Shown: in pieces, positions 51,086 to 63,670 of the stretch
Position numbering within the stretch: the first letter of the stretch is position 1
Layout: the number at the start of each line of letters is the position of its first letter
Origin: Opisthorchis felineus
Taxonomy: Eukaryota > Platyhelminthes > Trematoda > Opisthorchiida > Opisthorchiidae
NCBI GenBank assembly: GCA_004794785.1
Contig: SJOL01007707.1
Coordinates: 1,204,505-1,268,504 of the forward strand
Reading direction: 5' to 3'
DNA length: 64,000 nucleotides
Notes under the pieces: generated by a model
Seen by the model: the letters and a program-made list of their open reading frames with translations, nothing else
The model's database searches: none
What the model was told of the DNA's origin: nothing
Made by a program: the position numbers and the translations under genes

Positions 51086-51812
51086 NNNNNNNNNNNNNNN
51101 NNNNNNNNNNNNNNNNNNNNNNNNNNNNNNNNNNNNNNNNNNNNNNNNNNNNNNNNNNNNNNNNNNNNNNNNNNNNNNNNNNNNNNNNNNNNNNNNNNNN
51201 NNNNNNNNNNNNNNNNNNNNNNNNNNNNNNNNNNNNNNNNNNNNNNNNNNNNNNNNNNNNNNNNNNNNNNNNNNNNNNNNNNNNNNNNNNNNNNNNNNNN
51301 NNNNNNNNNNNNNNNNNNNNNNNNNNNNNNNNNNNNNNNNNNNNNNNNNNNNNNNNNNNNNNNNNNNNNNNNNNNNNNNNNNNNNNNNNNNNNNNNNNNN
51401 NNNNNNNNNNNNNNNNNNNNNNNNNNNNNNNNNNNNNNNNNNNNNNNNNNNNNNNNNNNNNNNNNNNNNNNNNNNNNNNNNNNNNNNNNNNNNNNNNNNN
51501 NNNNNNNNNNNNNNNNNNNNNNNNNNNNNNNNNNNNNNNNNNNNNNNNNNNNNNNNNNNNNNNNNNNNNNNNNNNNNNNNNNNNNNNNNNNNNNNNNNNN
51601 NNNNNNNNNNNNNNNNNNNNNNNNNNNNNNNNNNNNNNNNNNNNNNNNNNNNNNNNNNNNNNNNNNNNNNNNNNNNNNNNNNNNNNNNNNNNNNNNNNNN
51701 NNNNNNNNNNNNNNNNNNNNNNNNNNNNNNNNNNNNNNNNNNNNNNNNNNNNNNNNNNNNNNNNNNNNNNNNNNNNNNNNNNNNNNNNNNNNNNNNNNNN
51801 NNNNNNNNNNNN
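51086..51812. other. Assembly gap (727 N)
   Basis: A run of undetermined bases inside the Penelope-like element. Its unrounded length suggests an estimated gap size. The long open frames across it are artefacts. Confidence 1.
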
Positions 51813-52135
51813 AAAAAAATTCACCAGTGCCACCCAAAATGAATCGACAATTGAAGCATTTTGAACCGGAAGATCAGAGAGCCAAACCCGATCAAAATTA
51901 ATTTGAAAATTTCCCAACACATAAACCGTAAGACTTAGGAAACCAAACTAACCGAGAAAACCCTTTAACTGACATTCAACACTGATCTAGTGTGCTAATC
52001 GGACGTCTTAAGTCAGACATCTCCGTCTGACTTAAAACCTGGCCAATTTGGTGACCTGCTCACTTAGCCTGATGAAGCTTTCGTGCCAAAAGCGGAACGT
52101 TGCCCAGTTAAAGGCTACTGATTATTTCTAAGGTA
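51813..52135 (+). mobile_element. Penelope-like element 3' flank with hairpin and hammerhead-like box
   Basis: The sequence right of the gap is probably the 3' part of the same element. It carries an 11-bp perfect hairpin (TTAAGTCAGAC 52008-52018 and GTCTGACTTAA 52025-52035, loop ATCTCC). About 34 bases on is CTGATGA (52069-52075) with GCTTT/AAAGC pairing and GCGGAACG. This resembles the CTGATGA...CGAAACG box found near Penelope-like element ends, with A changed to G in the GAAA part. Assignment to the element rests on position and this box only. Confidence 0.45.
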
Positions 52136-53237
52136 GTTCAGCAACAGAGGGCCCGTCACTTACCTTATGGCTTGCAATCTGATGTTCGTTTCACAAGGTG
52201 ATACAGCCAATATAGCCGCACTGTCAATACAGATACCAGTAGCAAATGTGACAGCATGATGGTTTCACAAGAGCAACACGGCTATTCCGGTTATGTTTAG
52301 TCTGTGTTTTCACGGTCAAATGAATAAGACTTCGCTCTCTCAGATAACCGAAAACATCTTGACTTGACTACATGCGATTGGTGTCACTTATTGTAAAAAT
52401 CAACTGACGTAGAGGTGACGTATACCTTAGCGAAGCCATCTCAGCGACTGAAAACTGAATTCAATTAGCTGAAAACAGACACAGTAAAACGTTCAGGTAG
52501 CTGCATAACAAGACTGGGCTATTCCTTTGGAGTCAGATGCCTACGTCGAATGACACTGCAGAGGTACACTCACCGGAATAGCCAATGATGTTAAAATTCG
52601 GTACCGTCAGCGCCAGGTGAATGGTCCTGATGCCGTGCACGCGGCGGATAAAGAAGTTGCTCTCTAGCAGATATAACTTACTGTGGGTCGTGTTTAATAA
52701 TGTGAATATTTGTGCGATATCTATGAAGTGTCTTTCGAAGTGTATCAACAATAATACAGATTCGGTCACAGTCGTTTGGGAGGGTGTGTGTGCGAAGAAT
52801 ACCACTAGTTGCTGAGTGTCTTATTTTACAAAGAAAACATTGCGGTTCCGAAACTTTCATGGCGGTCATCGCGTTTCTGTTTTTGCCTCTATGAGTTCTT
52901 GCCGTCAGAGTGTCTGAGTTTCCGTAACGTTGTATTAAGTCACCGCAAATTCCATCTCAATCGGTGGCATGGTTTATTAGTTGGCCGCGGAATATTGTGT
53001 AAATACCGCAAAAAAACCAAAGCGCAATTCCCGCTGAGTTTAGATCGCTAAAATTCAGCAAGCAAGATAGCATCTTAGCCTGAAACTCCGCTGGTGATGC
53101 TGTGTCAATCCACTGACAACAACTACCGCTGACAGAAAAAGCCATTTGCATCACTAGGATCGACTTGTCCAGGCAAACTGCACCGATTCATTTTGAGCAT
53201 TTTTAGGCTTATGAAAGGCATGCATTCTGAACTTTGT
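52136..53237. other. Non-coding stretch, no gene recognised
   Basis: Frames up to 90 codons without recognisable domains. Confidence 0.4.
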
Positions 53238-53280
53238 TATATATACGCAATATATATATATATAGTATATATATATAGTA
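53238..53280. repeat. Imperfect (TA)n microsatellite
   Basis: TA runs interrupted by CGCA and AG. Confidence 0.9.
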
Positions 53281-56163
53281 GTTTGGTGCTGAACCAAAAG
53301 CTGCCTTCTTCATCCAGGCTGAATTCTTCATCGTGCATGTCCGTAGTTAAGGCGTAGTTTTGTGAAAACGACGAAACATATCGCCATTTTTGTCTACTTC
53401 CGAAATACATGAATTTAGTAGTTGGCCTGGTTAAAGTATCCATCAAGTTTTCGGAAAGATATGAAGGCAAGGCCTTGATAAATCCCACGTCACAGGATTA
53501 TCTAAGTAGTACATACCTTTAAATTTTTTAACATACACTTCAAAAGTCTTTTTTAATTATCATATGCAGTCCGTGTTACAAAGTTGCGGAATATTAGCGG
53601 TCAGCTAAACGGATTTGTTCATTATGAGATTTCAAAGATCACGTGGAATGAGTGTCGCCGTCCGGACATGACAGTAGTTAGGACATCTCAAGGGGACTAC
53701 AAAACCTCTGAAATGAAACCTGAGACATTGTGCACCTCCCTGGATATCGAAAACTAAAGGTTAAGCATCGTTACATCCAGTCGGCTTTCTTGTTTCCTTT
53801 TAGGAAATTTCAATTCACATCTAGTACGTCTTATAAGAAATACATCGTGGCATTGAAAATCCAAAGTCCAATCCAATTTATCACGAATAATACCTAAATT
53901 GTAATTATGAAGACACCACTACGGAAGGAGTTGTCTGGTTTGTTAATAACCCATTGTCCAGTTGGAGATAATCTATTGTAAATTCAGTGTTTTCTTAAAA
54001 CTGTGGTTGCTACTCAGTCACACTTCATCACAAAATAGCAATGTTTTTGACAAGCTTCAAATAACCCAACCCTCATGTGTGTCCGTATGCAAATCTGTGA
54101 ATATTGCTCAACCGCAGAAGTGAAGTCAAGTGGGCTTTCTATACTAATCTCCGCAAATGCAATTCATCAAAATATGATACTTCTGAAACATGCTTTTAGT
54201 ATTGAGTCACGACCAAGAGATAGACTGGGAAATTAGGCACGTGCGTTTGTATCAAACTCCAAACCTAGTTCCAACTAGGTTCTGCTGGAGCATGATCCTG
54301 TGGTTAGCAATAAAACGTTTTTATTAAATAGTTGCGTGTCCAGTATCTGCAAATCCATCCACATGAGTCGTAATAAGGACAAAACGAAATTATTAAATTA
54401 AATTAGACTAAATTTACTCGCAGTATCGGTTCATTTATTTCATGTAAAGTACTAATTTGTATCAAATTGTACTTTTGGGTAGTCGGCGATGTAAGTTGCC
54501 GAGTATATAGAACATTTGCTGGTACGCCAGCACAGCACCGAGTGCACAGTTAGCGAAAGGGTATAGGCGTACTACACTACTACAAGTAACAAACTGTCCA
54601 TAAGTTGCAGGCGGAGCGTTCCATTCCACTGTACGTGGCTGGTCAGTTTGATGCGCCACGCACTGTTTGTGAGTTGCTATGCCTGGTTCCGTCTGTGATC
54701 ATAGGACCGTTTGTCTGTCTCCTGTCCAGCAGACCGTTCTGATAGTTGGACCGTTGTTATTAGTAGTGAAGAGTGTATGCGAGCAAACAGAGCAGTGACT
54801 TCATAAAATGTCTAAACAATCAAGCTTTTTACCTAAAAAAAGGCCACATGTTATATTTTCGTCTGCTTTAAATCCTTTCCTTATACATAATACAATTATT
54901 GTTTGCAGTTAACAAATGCAACCGAACAAATATCAGCAAACCGTCAGAGTACAAATCGAACATCTTTCTTACCCCAATGCTTGGCATAGCTCGTGTGTGT
55001 GGATCAGTACTGCATGGTAACGTTAATTCAAAAGTGTGCAGGACTGCATCTACAGAAGAACAACAGGTAATTTAAATCATTTTTCTGAGTGAAAAGTCGC
55101 CCGGAAATAGCCTTAGCGGTAATTGTAATCTTTGTTGTGGTAGGTTACATTGTCTCCTCATCACCTTCTTGTGATACAGAAGCCGAATCACATCCACTTA
55201 GGACAGCCATAAACTCTGATGTATCCTAGCTTTCCAGAAGGTTAATAGTCAATACAATATGTATCCGGGAATAGACAAAGTCCGGTCGATCGATTTTATA
55301 CTAATTGCGTGTCGGAAAGTGAGGGCGAGCGTACGGCACCCTCATAAGGAGTCTTTATCACACACGTTCTGGCCAACATTTATATTATCTCACACGGGTA
55401 TTACAGAGTTTGCGTCTTAGTGAACTTTCCAAAGTTTTACCAGTTGTTTAACTCGACGATGTGCGCTTTAAATGCTGAGGTAAGAATGACGTACTGGTGA
55501 CTTATTCAAAACCTCACCATCGTTTTCTAAGTGTCCATTCAGTCCAGTTTACTTTTGGCGCTCCATTCAGACTTCCAAGTGTCAGAAGCAGGTCACATCG
55601 ATCGGCGTACTACGCAGACGGGGTGATTTAATGCATGAAGAATATCTATTACGCATTCAGAGGTTCTCAACATGGACGCATATAGTTTGTTTAAATAGTT
55701 TAATTATAACTCATAAATTTTTGTTTGTCTAGACCTCGTCAACTGACATCCTTTATAAATCTGAGAGTTTCACTCAGCGACAACCAAAGCAGTGACGATA
55801 AGGCTGCCAGGCCCGAAGCTATGCTGCAAAAAAGTGGTTCATAAAAACTTGGGATCTAAGCTGGTCACGTAAAACATGCTGTCAAACCCACTGACTCAGT
55901 AACATTTGGGATCAGTCATCGCCCAACTGGGCGTTACCTATCTTTCTACCAATAGGTCATCTGTCTGACCTCTCTTCCTCTGAACACCAAACAAAACTCA
56001 AATGAAATTCCAGTTGTTTGAGTATTCACTTAAAGAGCACGCCATTTTCTTAGAAATGGATCCTGTGTTTAGGTATACAAATGCATCTTTGTTACTATCT
56101 GAAGTGGTATTCGGTCAATTTCTATCCGGGTTCATGGAGGTCGATCATGTTAGATGATTCAAC
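53281..56163. other. Non-coding stretch, no gene recognised
   Basis: Only one 65-codon frame (54462-54659, minus) after 53.5 kb; very ORF-poor. No dispersed repeat family recognised. Confidence 0.45.

Positions 56164-56249
<86 letters not shown>
56164..56249 (+). repeat. (GATA)n microsatellite
   Basis: About 21 uninterrupted GATA units, ending at a single N at 56250. Confidence 0.98.
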
Positions 56250-56250
56250 N

Positions 56251-59200
56251 ATGGATGGATGGATGGATGGATGGATGGATGGATGGATGGATGGATGGAT
56301 GGATGGATGGATGGATGGATGGATGGATGGATGGATGGATGGATGGATGGATGGATGGATGGATGGATGGATGGATGGATGGATGGATGGATGGATGGAT
56401 GGATGGATGGATGGATGGATGGATGGATGGATGGATGGATGGATGGATGGATGGATGGATGGATGGATGGATGGATGGATGGATGGATGGATGGATGGAT
56501 GGATGGATGGATGGATGGATGGATGGATGGATGGATGGATGGATGGATGGATGGATGGATGGATGGATGGATGGATGGATGGATGGATGGATGGATGGAT
56601 GGATGGATGGATGGATGGATGGATGGATGGATGGATGGATGGATGGATGGATGGATGGATGGATGGATGGATGGATGGATGGATGGATGGATGGATGGAT
56701 GGATGGATGGATGGATGGATGGATGGATGGATGGATGGATGGATGGATGGATGGATGGATGGATGGATGGATGGATGGATGGATGGATGGATGGATGGAT
56801 GGATGGATGGATGGATGGATGGATGGATGGATGGATGGATGGATGGATGGATGGATGGATGGATGGATGGATGGATGGATGGATGGATGGATGGATGGAT
56901 GGATGGATGGATGGATGGATGGATGGATGGATGGATGGATGGATGGATGGATGGATGGATGGATGGATGGATGGATGGATGGATGGATGGATGGATGGAT
57001 GGATGGATGGATGGATGGATGGATGGATGGATGGATGGATGGATGGATGGATGGATGGATGGATGGATGGATGGATGGATGGATGGATGGATGGATGGAT
57101 GGATGGATGGATGGATGGATGGATGGATGGATGGATGGATGGATGGATGGATGGATGGATGGATGGATGGATGGATGGATGGATGGATGGATGGATGGAT
57201 GGATGGATGGATGGATGGATGGATGGATGGATGGATGGATGGATGGATGGATGGATGGATGGATGGATGGATGGATGGATGGATGGATGGATGGATGGAT
57301 GGATGGATGGATGGATGGATGGATGGATGGATGGATGGATGGATGGATGGATGGATGGATGGATGGATGGATGGATGGATGGATGGATGGATGGATGGAT
57401 GGATGGATGGATGGATGGATGGATGGATGGATGGATGGATGGATGGATGGATGGATGGATGGATGGATGGATGGATGGATGGATGGATGGATGGATGGAT
57501 GGATGGATGGATGGATGGATGGATGGATGGATGGATGGATGGATGGATGGATGGATGGATGGATGGATGGATGGATGGATGGATGGATGGATGGATGGAT
57601 GGATGGATGGATGGATGGATGGATGGATGGATGGATGGATGGATGGATGGATGGATGGATGGATGGATGGATGGATGGATGGATGGATGGATGGATGGAT
57701 GGATGGATGGATGGATGGATGGATGGATGGATGGATGGATGGATGGATGGATGGATGGATGGATGGATGGATGGATGGATGGATGGATGGATGGATGGAT
57801 GGATGGATGGATGGATGGATGGATGGATGGATGGATGGATGGATGGATGGATGGATGGATGGATGGATGGATGGATGGATGGATGGATGGATGGATGGAT
57901 GGATGGATGGATGGATGGATGGATGGATGGATGGATGGATGGATGGATGGATGGATGGATGGATGGATGGATGGATGGATGGATGGATGGATGGATGGAT
58001 GGATGGATGGATGGATGGATGGATGGATGGATGGATGGATGGATGGATGGATGGATGGATGGATGGATGGATGGATGGATGGATGGATGGATGGATGGAT
58101 GGATGGATGGATGGATGGATGGATGGATGGATGGATGGATGGATGGATGGATGGATGGATGGATGGATGGATGGATGGATGGATGGATGGATGGATGGAT
58201 GGATGGATGGATGGATGGATGGATGGATGGATGGATGGATGGATGGATGGATGGATGGATGGATGGATGGATGGATGGATGGATGGATGGATGGATGGAT
58301 GGATGGATGGATGGATGGATGGATGGATGGATGGATGGATGGATGGATGGATGGATGGATGGATGGATGGATGGATGGATGGATGGATGGATGGATGGAT
58401 GGATGGATGGATGGATGGATGGATGGATGGATGGATGGATGGATGGATGGATGGATGGATGGATGGATGGATGGATGGATGGATGGATGGATGGATGGAT
58501 GGATGGATGGATGGATGGATGGATGGATGGATGGATGGATGGATGGATGGATGGATGGATGGATGGATGGATGGATGGATGGATGGATGGATGGATGGAT
58601 GGATGGATGGATGGATGGATGGATGGATGGATGGATGGATGGATGGATGGATGGATGGATGGATGGATGGATGGATGGATGGATGGATGGATGGATGGAT
58701 GGATGGATGGATGGATGGATGGATGGATGGATGGATGGATGGATGGATGGATGGATGGATGGATGGATGGATGGATGGATGGATGGATGGATGGATGGAT
58801 GGATGGATGGATGGATGGATGGATGGATGGATGGATGGATGGATGGATGGATGGATGGATGGATGGATGGATGGATGGATGGATGGATGGATGGATGGAT
58901 GGATGGATGGATGGATGGATGGATGGATGGATGGATGGATGGATGGATGGATGGATGGATGGATGGATGGATGGATGGATGGATGGATGGATGGATGGAT
59001 GGATGGATGGATGGATGGATGGATGGATGGATGGATGGATGGATGGATGGATGGATGGATGGATGGATGGATGGATGGATGGATGGATGGATGGATGGAT
59101 GGATGGATGGATGGATGGATGGATGGATGGATGGATGGATGGATGGATGGATGGATGGATGGATGGATGGATGGATGGATGGATGGATGGATGGATGGAT

Positions 59201-60042
59201 GGATGGATGGATGGATGGATGGATGGATGGATGGATGGATGGATGGATGGATGGATGGATGGATGGATGGATGGATGGATGGATGGATGGATGGATGGAT
59301 GGATGGATGGATGGATGGATGGATGGATGGATGGATGGATGGATGGATGGATGGATGGATGGATGGATGGATGGATGGATGGATGGATGGATGGATGGAT
59401 GGATGGATGGATGGATGGATGGATGGATGGATGGATGGATGGATGGATGGATGGATGGATGGATGGATGGATGGATGGATGGATGGATGGATGGATGGAT
59501 GGATGGATGGATGGATGGATGGATGGATGGATGGATGGATGGATGGATGGATGGATGGATGGATGGATGGATGGATGGATGGATGGATGGATGGATGGAT
59601 GGATGGATGGATGGATGGATGGATGGATGGATGGATGGATGGATGGATGGATGGATGGATGGATGGATGGATGGATGGATGGATGGATGGATGGATGGAT
59701 GGATGGATGGATGGATGGATGGATGGATGGATGGATGGATGGATGGATGGATGGATGGATGGATGGATGGATGGATGGATGGATGGATGGATGGATGGAT
59801 GGATGGATGGATGGATGGATGGATGGATGGATGGATGGATGGATGGATGGATGGATGGATGGATGGATGGATGGATGGATGGATGGATGGATGGATGGAT
59901 GGATGGATGGATGGATGGATGGATGGATGGATGGATGGATGGATGGATGGATGGATGGATGGATGGATGGATGGATGGATGGATGGATGGATGGATGGAT
60001 GGATGGATGGATGGATGGATGGATGGATGGATGGATGGATGG
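56251..60042 (+). repeat. (ATGG)948 giant perfect tetranucleotide array
   Basis: 3,792 bases, exactly 948 units, with no visible interruption. Because ATGG is four bases long and contains no stop in any frame, all three forward frames translate to the same M-D-G-W repeat for about 1,260-1,275 codons. These are not genes. The right edge decays through GGTTTGATCGATGGATCG to GGATAGATATATA, which shows a real mutated flank and a return to GATA-like units. The array begins directly after a single N. Confidence 0.97.
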
Positions 60043-61429
60043 TTTGATCGATGGATCGCTCGGTGGATAGATATATAAAATGCGGACTATTTCATATACG
60101 TTTATAAGTAACCAACAAAATCTTTCGCTTTGTTAAAACATTTACTTAGCCTGTCCAATACCGATCATCTGGACAACCCTGTACTAAATTTGGTTACGGT
60201 ATCATGTTAACCTACCAACACACCTCACTCAGTGTCCTTGTCCTGTCGATTGTGTGGTTGCGTGCATTAGGTAACACTGTCTAGGATCAGTGCGAGTGCA
60301 GACGTTCGAGTTGATGCAACAGTACTCAGTAGTTGGTATTTTTTGAGAAAACCTGGTCTTGTCAGCAACACTGCGCAACCCGTGGCTTTTGTCGGGGAAA
60401 CTAATATCCCCAAAACCAATCAAATGTTAAATTACTGCCAAACACTTTTCCAAAAATTTGAATTTGCTCGTGCCATTTTCTGCTGTCTTGGAAGTCCTTT
60501 CAAAAGAGGCGGTAAACTATGTCAGATGTTCTTCCTGCGCTAGGAGTGGTTTGGCTCGCGTAAAAACAGTTGATCGCCCCCGTTCAAACCGTAACATCTT
60601 CTTACTGCTTTATGTAAATATCCATATCTGGCTAAATACGAAGTATTTTACTAAGATTTGCTAAAAATATAGCCTCTTGGTAAACACACGTGTTATGGAG
60701 AGTTTGGCTGGTATTTTGGGAGGATTAGGGGAAGTCTCGGACCAGACCTTCTTCACTCCAAATAGAACTCCATAACTACGGCATAGCATCACTGATATCA
60801 AACCCATTCGCGTGAATCTTGAAGCGCAACACACGAGCATGTTCTTGTGATCAAGTGAACAAAAATATTTTACGCCAATGGGAAGTGGCAAAGCAAATCC
60901 TTGGAAGTGTTTCCATGGTATGTCGGTTGATGTTTTTCTTAGAAAAGATGTTTAAAATTTTTCAAACCTAGGAATGGGTCGTGTGCTAAATGACCATTTC
61001 TTGGGTTGTGGCTTTGTTCTTGTCACTTTCCAAGAATAGACATCTGTTTCAGAAAGACAGCATTGCTTAAAAAACGGCTACTGATTCAGTAGGAAACTTT
61101 GAGCCTGGAGGTCAAAAGTACACACAGTATTATCCGTTTTATCAGACTCATTTCAGTTTGCTTCGAGACAAATTTGGAGTAGAAAACTTTCACGAACAGA
61201 GTGGGGCAGCTGCTGAAAACCGTGTTACTTGGGGGTCTGCAGTTTCCTTATTCAGCTACCTCGACAGGTTTGCTTAAATTCAACAGACAGGCACGAATTG
61301 TTCAAAACATCGCCCAATCACCTGTGCACACAAGAATATGTTTGCCTTGGAGGTCATAAAAAGCACTAAAGCGGCTATTTATCTAACATTTTGCTCACTT
61401 TATCCGGATTTCAACCATCTAATTTTTAG
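60043..61429. other. Non-coding stretch, no gene recognised
   Basis: Frames of 64-76 codons without domains. Confidence 0.4.
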
Positions 61430-61430
61430 A

Positions 61431-61760
61431 CCATTAGATCACTCATTTCATCTCGAGGGATGCACCACGATCATGCTGCAGAATATCAGTAGCTCGAATG
61501 GCATCATTAGACGTCAGTGTGCTGATGAAAATATGATGAAGCGTCTACAGACTAGTCGCCAAACTCGACCAGGAAACCCACGATTAACACGGCCGTCAGT
61601 TGGCTCGTTGACACTGACAAATCACCCGTCTTCTTCATACGCTGACTTTGAACACTTCGTGATTTATTCATCAGTCATTTCGTCTACCTCGGCAGTTACA
61701 AATGCTCGGTATACTCAGCACAACATCATCAACAACAGCCGATGTGCCATAGTATCATAA
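61431..61760 (+). CDS. Candidate terminal exon of unknown function
   Basis: The frame is open from 61338 to TAA at 61758-61760 (140 codons). CCATCTAATTTTTAG, ending at about 61430, could be an acceptor. The translated C-terminal part is polar and Ser/Thr/Asn/Arg-rich and ends NNSRCAIVS, like a cytoplasmic tail. No domain is recognised and no upstream exon is identified. This is only a suggestion from composition and the possible acceptor. Confidence 0.22.
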   Translation, partial: PLDHSFHLEGCTTIMLQNISSSNGIIRRQCADENMMKRLQTSRQTRPGNPRLTRPSVGSLTLTNHPSSSYADFEHFVIYSSVISSTSAVTNARYTQHNIINNSRCAIVS

Positions 61761-61939
61761 CCATCCGATTATTGTGTCTAAGAAACCAAGTCACCGGAAA
61801 CCAGTCATATTCTGGCGTGTACTTCCTATTAGGTTGATCAGATAGGCAATGACACAAACGGCGAAATATCCCTTTCCCTTTCTGATCAGAGTCATTGCTC
61901 AGAACTCGCGCTGGGGGCATTAGAACAGTCATCAAGAAT

Positions 61940-62149
61940 TCCTTAATTAACAATCGTTTGTTCACATCCCCACGTTGGCCGTTGTTGGATTACTATGAAG
62001 AACGTCGGTTCTATCTGCATACAGTGCTGCCCATAAACCCACCATTTTCTCCAGGAATAAATGACAGCCTCTTCTATTACTTAGACCAGACAGCGGACAT
62101 CCGCTCCAATGAGGTGTCAGCCACGGGTTGTGTCCGTGATGTAATGTAA
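61940..62149 (+). CDS. Candidate coding fragment of unknown function
   Basis: Part of an 84-codon frame (61895-62149). It reads NNRLFTSPRWPLLDYYEERR, then FYLHTVLPINPPFSPGINDS and a Cys/Val-rich end, and has protein-like composition. No family was recognised. It follows the previous candidate by about 180 bases on the same strand but in a different frame, and no clear donor/acceptor pair links them. Confidence 0.2.
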   Translation, partial: SLINNRLFTSPRWPLLDYYEERRFYLHTVLPINPPFSPGINDSLFYYLDQTADIRSNEVSATGCVRDVM

Positions 62150-63260
62150 GATGTAATGAAAGATGGGAAATTATAAAGCAATAGTCTACTTTAAATAGAG
62201 ATTTATTCTTGGAGCAGATCTTCTGGCAGATTTTTCGCAAATTTCAAGTCAAAATTTCACCTACCTGGTCAAGTTGACTCATTTTCTGAAAGCTGAGGAC
62301 CGGTTCCTAGCAAAACTTGTCAGCAGAGCGCAGCTAACAAACCCGGATGGGTTTTTCGGACTGTGAATTTTCGGATAGAAGTTTAAGCACTACGAATCAG
62401 TCACCAATGGCTGATCGCACGTGTGATTCCAGACCAGATTACCCGAAAAAAAGATACTCCACCAATGACTAGTTCAGTTTTCTCTTGGATGAATTTTCAC
62501 TGCGATGATCAAACAACGTGAAGTTTAATATAGTAAAAAGTTTGTAAAAGCTGAATTTTCCGCTAACCCGAAAAAATGTGTGATAAAAGCGGTGATAAAC
62601 GTTTAAGGTAAATTCCCAATTTCAGTTGTCTTGAGGGCTGCCGACTGATAAGGAAGCCGAAAAACTAAAAGTTCGTGTAATCTACGGCTCAAGTGTTCAA
62701 ATGGCTTACACATGTGTTTGAATTCGCAACCACTGAAGAAACGGATAATTTTTGGCACAGCTAATGCACGTAAATTTGCAAGGCCCAGATCTCCTCAACG
62801 TGTAATTCACTGGAATCCTACCACTGAAGCGTACTATGAGGATAATGCCGTGCAGAAAAGACAAAGTCAGCTCCAGATAACTTTCGTAGTTGGTTGGATT
62901 GCAACTGATTTAGCTGTTTATCAGATAACCACATCAACAAACCACAAAGCGGCATAAAGAAGTGGTCTTACTCAGATGCGATTGCAGTAAGCAGCTTAGT
63001 CAGTTGCTGTCCAACGGCCTGAAACCTCGGGCTGTTGGCCCATGGGAGTAGGTGTGTGGTCATCCATCCATTTTACACCACCTGTCTAGCAACTGATCAT
63101 CTGCTAAAGTGAAACCAGCTTCTTCCAATTAGTTGGGATAATGTGGAAGCCGAGGTGCTCTGATCTGTGCATTACATGATGGTTAACCTCACCCATAATT
63201 AGGACACATCAAAAGAGGCATTACTTGTGAGGTAAGTAAAGATGTTAATAAAACTCCAGC
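62150..63260. other. Non-coding stretch, no gene recognised
   Basis: Short frames only. A short ATGG relict (CATCCATCCA) lies at about 63061-63070. Confidence 0.4.
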
Positions 63261-63261
63261 C

Positions 63262-63325
63262 AGCTGGCTTAACGGTTGTAAGTCTCGGCCTGAAAAGCTG
63301 ATTACTTCGCGGTACAATATGCGTG
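63262..63325 (+). repeat. tRNA-like promoter head next to hammerhead repeat
   Basis: 63265-63282 reads TGGCTTAACGGTTGTAAG (A-box-like) and 63311-63321 reads GGTACAATATG (degenerate B box), with spacing suited to an internal RNA polymerase III promoter. It lies about 60 bases before the plus-oriented hammerhead repeat. This is the arrangement of the SINE-like, RNA polymerase III-transcribed schistosome Salpha elements. Confidence 0.4.
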
Positions 63326-63379
63326 TCGCGTATAATTGTGAATCAGGGCTATCCAACAATTTGAAACAAAAAGGCTAGT

Positions 63380-63670
63380 GAGAAACCCGAGAGTTTTTTA
63401 CCACCTTGTGAGTAGTGTCATGAGAAGTAGAACACTTCGGTATCCCGAATGTCGTTCTAGCTGAACCATGACGAGATCTTTGTCCGGCAAAGTCCATTGG
63501 AGAGAATTATAAAGGAAAAGTTCCCTTGAGCTTATGAATGCCTATCTACGCTATTTTCAGTTTGGTGTGCCGGTAGAAGACAGACTTAATAATAAGCCTC
63601 TAAGTGGACTCCAACTCGTAACTGGCTGTGTGGCAGTTTTCATCAACTTCACAAATTGTGACATATTAGA
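63380..63670 (+). repeat. Hammerhead-ribozyme repeat locus 6 (two plus units in tandem, decayed)
   Basis: GAGTTTTTTACCACCTTGTG and AGTAGTGTCATGAGA (63391-63425), then GAATGTCGTTCTAGCTGAACC (63448-63468), match the family tail. About 250 bases on, 63570-63660 repeats the ribozyme end: AATAAGCCTCTAAGTGGACTC, CGTAACTGGCTGTGTGGCAG, TTTTCATCAACTTCACAAATTGTG. The core boxes are lost in both. Confidence 0.55.

Noticed and set aside
50871..51920. Long open frames on both strands across 51 kb
   Set aside because: They run through 727 undetermined bases; only the 5' part belongs to a real (decayed) Penelope-like reverse transcriptase.
56251..60078. Open frames of 1,262-1,275 codons encoding M-D-G-W repeats in all three forward frames
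   Set aside because: An automatic result of a stop-free 4-base repeat; identical protein in every frame, no flanking gene structure.
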